A stretch of DNA of 15,040 bases from Chloroflexota bacterium (GTDB lineage Bacteria; Chloroflexota; UBA6077). Below are positions 12,917-15,040 of this stretch, piece after piece. The stretch is from NCBI GenBank assembly GCA_021845945.1, contig JAJZRD010000074.1, forward strand, positions 1 to 15,040, in the 5' to 3' direction. A program made the translations under genes and the position numbers. The notes under the pieces were generated by a model that made no database searches, had not been told where the DNA came from, and saw only the letters and a list, made by a program, of their open reading frames with translations. Each line of letters opens with the position of its first letter. The stretch's first letter is position 1.

Positions 12917-14398
12917 TTACACCCTGCCCTTGGCCTCGTGGGCCCTCTGCTGGGCGATCCTGTGCCACCCGACTGTGGCGGACTCGAGATCCTCGTCACC
13001 GATCGGGAGCCCCCCGTACCGGGCCTGCAGGTACTCCTCGGTTATGATCTGGAAATCGACCTCCAGCCCGGGCCACAGGGTAGAAAGGGTCGTGCAGTAT
13101 TCCCGGGGGGTGGTCCACGAGGTCCGAGGATGTCCCCGCTCAGCCCCCCACCGCAGCAGCTTCCTGTAGATCTCCCGAATCGTTCCCGCCTGCTCCTCCC
13201 GCACTGCGGTCCAACCTATCCGTCGCCGGAGCCAGGGCCAGCGGGTCAGCAGCCAGAGGAGTAGCGCCTTCGGGGCCAGCCTCCATTCCCAGGGCAGCCT
13301 CTCCCGGGTCACACTGCCGCTGGCGCCCCTGCGGTGACCCAGCCTCCATCGCTTGGTCCACAGGTAGAAGGCGTAAAGGATCAGGGTGATCCAGCTCAGA
13401 TCGAAGAGGCGGCGAGCAGCCGTCCGAAGCCAGTCGGGCAGGGTGGGAGTGCCTTGAACATTGCCTGCGGACGACACTCCGGGGCCGGGCTCGGCCGGCA
13501 GTGGCAGAGGAGGCTTGTCCAGCCCCAGCAGATGGATGAGCCACCTCAGGAACTCCATTATCGCCGGCAGGATAAGGTTCAACAGCAGGTCGCGCAGCCA
13601 CGACGCTGCCTCCATCATCGAGGGAAGAAGGAGGAGGGTCGCCGCAAGGCCGGCGGCGAGCAGCAGAAGGGCGATGGCCGGCCCCCTCCATTGCCAGCCA
13701 GCATCCACACTCCCCCGCCGCTCCCTCCGCGTCGCCTCCAGGCGAGCCATCGATAGCGCCCCCAGCGAGAAGAGGAGGTACCCGGCCAGCCACCAGCCGG
13801 CCGGAGTTGAGTCCAGCAGCTCGCCCCCCAGGGTTGCTACCCCGAGCACGACCGCCGCTGACCCGAGGAAACGGGAGATCAGGGTGGAGAAGTCCCCCTC
13901 TTCCTGGATCAGGTGGGTTCCCCGCCACCACAGAAATAGGCCCAGTACCATCAGCCAGGCAAGGGATCGCAGAGTGCCGTCTAGAGACCTCTGGACGCCG
14001 TCCACGGCCATTTGAACCCAGCTGGCATCGAGGAGAGGCTCCGCACGGTACAGTTCCCACCAGACCACCAGCAGCAGGGATAAGGTCCCGGCTAGCAGGT
14101 GGAGAGCGGTAACGGCCAGGGCCTGGCGGGTGCTGGGTGCTGAGTGCTGAGTGCTGAGTTCCTCTCCTTTCCCCCCGGGAGAGGATGAGGGCTTGCCCGG
14201 GGTGTGCCTGCGGGAGCCGGCTCCCGCAGGCGATATCCTGCCCTGCAGCAGCAGGGTGGTAGCCGCCGCCATCCCATAGGGGAACAGCACCGCTTCTGGT
14301 GTGAAGGCACTTCCGGCTCCGGCGGCACTCGGCAGCAGGCAGGCCATCAGGTAAACCCACGCTGACTCGGCGAGCCAGGTGAAGAGGATCAGGCTCAC
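12917..14398 (-). CDS. Multi-pass membrane protein with C-terminal DUF4129 domain
   Basis: The protein has 493 residues. Membrane segments are visible near 3-25, 36-52, 93-112, 145-160, 185-205, 215-235, 254-275 and 353-368. The cytoplasmic C-terminal part (REIYRKLLRWGAERGH...TTPREYCTTL...ITEEYLQARYGG) is the DUF4129 domain, commonly found with DUF58 proteins and transglutaminase-like membrane proteins. The biochemical role is unknown. The GTG start at 14398 overlaps the DUF58 stop codon (GTGA), so the two are translationally coupled. Residues about 54-92 (14123-14239), between the second and third membrane segments, consist of a perfect 26-bp palindrome and heptamer repeats. They look like inserted repetitive DNA kept in frame. 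Confidence 0.85.
   Translation of the reverse strand: MSLILFTWLAESAWVYLMACLLPSAAGAGSAFTPEAVLFPYGMAAATTLLLQGRISPAGAGSRRHTPGKPSSSPGGKGEELSTQHSAPSTRQALAVTALHLLAGTLSLLLVVWWELYRAEPLLDASWVQMAVDGVQRSLDGTLRSLAWLMVLGLFLWWRGTHLIQEEGDFSTLISRFLGSAAVVLGVATLGGELLDSTPAGWWLAGYLLFSLGALSMARLEATRRERRGSVDAGWQWRGPAIALLLLAAGLAATLLLLPSMMEAASWLRDLLLNLILPAIMEFLRWLIHLLGLDKPPLPLPAEPGPGVSSAGNVQGTPTLPDWLRTAARRLFDLSWITLILYAFYLWTKRWRLGHRRGASGSVTRERLPWEWRLAPKALLLWLLTRWPWLRRRIGWTAVREEQAGTIREIYRKLLRWGAERGHPRTSWTTPREYCTTLSTLWPGLEVDFQIITEEYLQARYGGLPIGDEDLESATVGWHRIAQQRAHEAKGRV
14130..14157. repeat. Four tandem heptamers inside the DUF4129 gene
   Basis: GTGCTGG once and GTGCTGA three times in direct succession. On the minus strand they encode LSTQHSAPST-type peptide in the DUF4129 protein. 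The same heptamers occur near 14875-14902 in the neighbouring DUF58 gene. Confidence 0.85.
14206..14231. repeat. Perfect 26-bp palindrome inside the DUF4129 gene
   Basis: The half-site GCCTGCGGGAGCC is followed immediately by its exact reverse complement. The palindrome is in frame and encodes part of ISPAGAGSRRH between two membrane segments. It resembles dispersed palindromic elements more than protein-coding sequence. Confidence 0.8.
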
Positions 14399-15040
14399 CC
14401 TCGTGTCTCCGCTGTGTCGAGATCCGATGGCACGGCTTCCTCTGGTAGCGCCGGCTGCAAGGGGTACATGGTGACCCCTTCGAACCCCTGGGGCAGCGGC
14501 TTCTTCCCGATGAGCAGCACCGTCGGTTTTCGCCCGGTCCGTCCCAGCCCATGCAGGGCTGCCGCCAGCGACTCGGATAGCTCTCCCACCACCAGGATCA
14601 CGCTGGCTCCCCAGGGGAGCCGGGGCGCTACCTCGGCGAGGAGCAGCTCCACAGGGCCGGAGGCTACCGGCTCGACGCCGGCCAGCAGTTCCAGGATCTG
14701 AATCAACTGCTCCTGGCTTGCCCCCGGAGCCAGATCCACCGGGTCTCGAGTGCCGGCCGTGCCGCCGTTCACATACAGCCCGACTGGGTGCCGCTGTCCG
14801 ATCAGCCCGTGGGCCAGGGTCGCGGCCACGCTCACGGCGTACTCGAAGGCGGGTGCCGGGTGCTGACCACCAAATGCTGAGTGCTGGGTGCTGAGTGCTG
14901 AAGGGTTCTGGGTTCTGGGTTCTGGGTTCTGAGTCCCCGCGTCCCCGCGTCCCCGCGTCCCCGTGTCTCCGTGTCTCCCCATCTCCCGATCTTCGAAAGT
15001 GTCCACCCCTAGGAATATGGCCGTCTGTATGGTAGTGAGA
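14395..15040 (-). CDS. DUF58-family protein, C-terminal part (5' end outside window)
   Basis: The frame is open to the window edge, reading LTTIQTAIFLGVDTFED before the repeat-coded part. A GTG at 15006 is only internal. FEYAVSVAATLAHGLIGQRHPVGLYVNG and the later VILVVGELSESLAAALHGLGRTGRKPTVLLIG fit the von Willebrand factor A-like fold of DUF58, with the VDTF strand as its likely first element. Such proteins are usually encoded beside MoxR-type ATPases and DUF4129/transglutaminase membrane proteins; a MoxR gene may lie just outside. Between VDTFED and FEYAVS about 48 residues (14848-14991) are encoded by tandem 7-mers and 8-mers. They read as low-complexity peptide (TQNPEPRTQNPSALSTQHSA), apparently an in-frame insertion. 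Confidence 0.82.
   Translation of the reverse strand, partial: LTTIQTAIFLGVDTFEDREMGRHGDTGTRGRGDAGTQNPEPRTQNPSALSTQHSAFGGQHPAPAFEYAVSVAATLAHGLIGQRHPVGLYVNGGTAGTRDPVDLAPGASQEQLIQILELLAGVEPVASGPVELLLAEVAPRLPWGASVILVVGELSESLAAALHGLGRTGRKPTVLLIGKKPLPQGFEGVTMYPLQPALPEEAVPSDLDTAETRG
14852..14988. repeat. Composite tandem repeat block (7-mers and 8-mers) inside the DUF58 gene
   Basis: From left to right there are TGCTGAG-type heptamers (about 14875-14902), four exact copies of GGTTCTG (14904-14931), then seven 8-base units (14933-14988): GTCCCCGC three times, GTCCCCGT, GTCTCCGT, GTCTCCCC and ATCTCCCG. The units decay toward the gene's own sequence. No interruption of the reading frame results. Confidence 0.88.

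Noticed and set aside
12507..12968. A 153-codon minus-strand ORF covering the gap before the deacetylase
   Set aside because: It overlaps the ends of both flanking genes, has repeat-like composition and hairpins throughout, and resembles no protein family I know.
14852..14988. A CRISPR-like array
   Set aside because: The units are 7 and 8 bases in direct tandem without spacers, and no cas gene is present.

Overview
The window looks like a high-GC bacterial chromosome segment, most likely Chloroflexota or a close relative. This is inferred from the proline/threonine/alanine-rich linkers, the DUF58-DUF4129 pair, the flotillin/NfeD/PspA cluster, the tungsten-type aldehyde oxidoreductase and the abundance of short dispersed repeats. 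No rRNA or marker gene is present to prove it. No tRNA, rRNA, CRISPR array, phage gene or transposase was seen.

Layout. (1) 2-1129, plus strand: 3' part of a GH3-family acyl-acid amido synthetase. (2) 1130-1610: gene-free, filled with MITE-like and REP-like palindromic repeats. (3) 5751 down to 1611, minus strand: an envelope-stress locus in the order XRE-type regulator, shortened PspA-like protein, NfeD-like membrane protein, flotillin, full-length PspA. The regulator has a TTGACA-N17-TATACC promoter overlapped by a perfect 15-bp inverted repeat, which suggests autoregulation. (4) 5973-8075, plus strand: a methyl-accepting chemotaxis protein followed by a hairpin terminator. (5) 8371-8829, plus strand: a small monoheme c-type cytochrome with an N-terminal membrane segment and a C-terminal LPxTG-like tail. 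(6) 11143 down to 8941, minus strand: a SelW-like selenoprotein followed by a tungsten aldehyde:ferredoxin oxidoreductase. (7) 12574-11252, minus strand: a polysaccharide deacetylase with a lipoprotein-like segment, its N-terminal coding region invaded by a repeat. (8) 15040-12917, minus strand: a DUF58 protein (cut by the window edge) translationally coupled to a membrane DUF4129 protein.

The most notable item is the selenoprotein at 10889-11143. A simple ORF reading gives only a 61-residue fragment, but reading through one in-frame UGA restores a ribosome binding site, a GTG start and a CxxU redox motif. It yields an 84-residue SelW/Rdx protein. Directly after the UGA lies a 12-bp stem (one mismatch) capped by a loop containing GU, the geometry expected of a bacterial SECIS. 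The gene has its own candidate promoter with a 12-bp palindrome next to the -10 box.

A second theme is repeat invasion. Tandem 7-mers of the general form GAGTNNT occur at four loci, with the variable bases nearly uniform within each locus. At two of these they lie in frame inside the adjacent DUF58 and DUF4129 genes. Other palindromic elements sit in intergenic gaps, inside the DUF4129 gene and inside the deacetylase gene.
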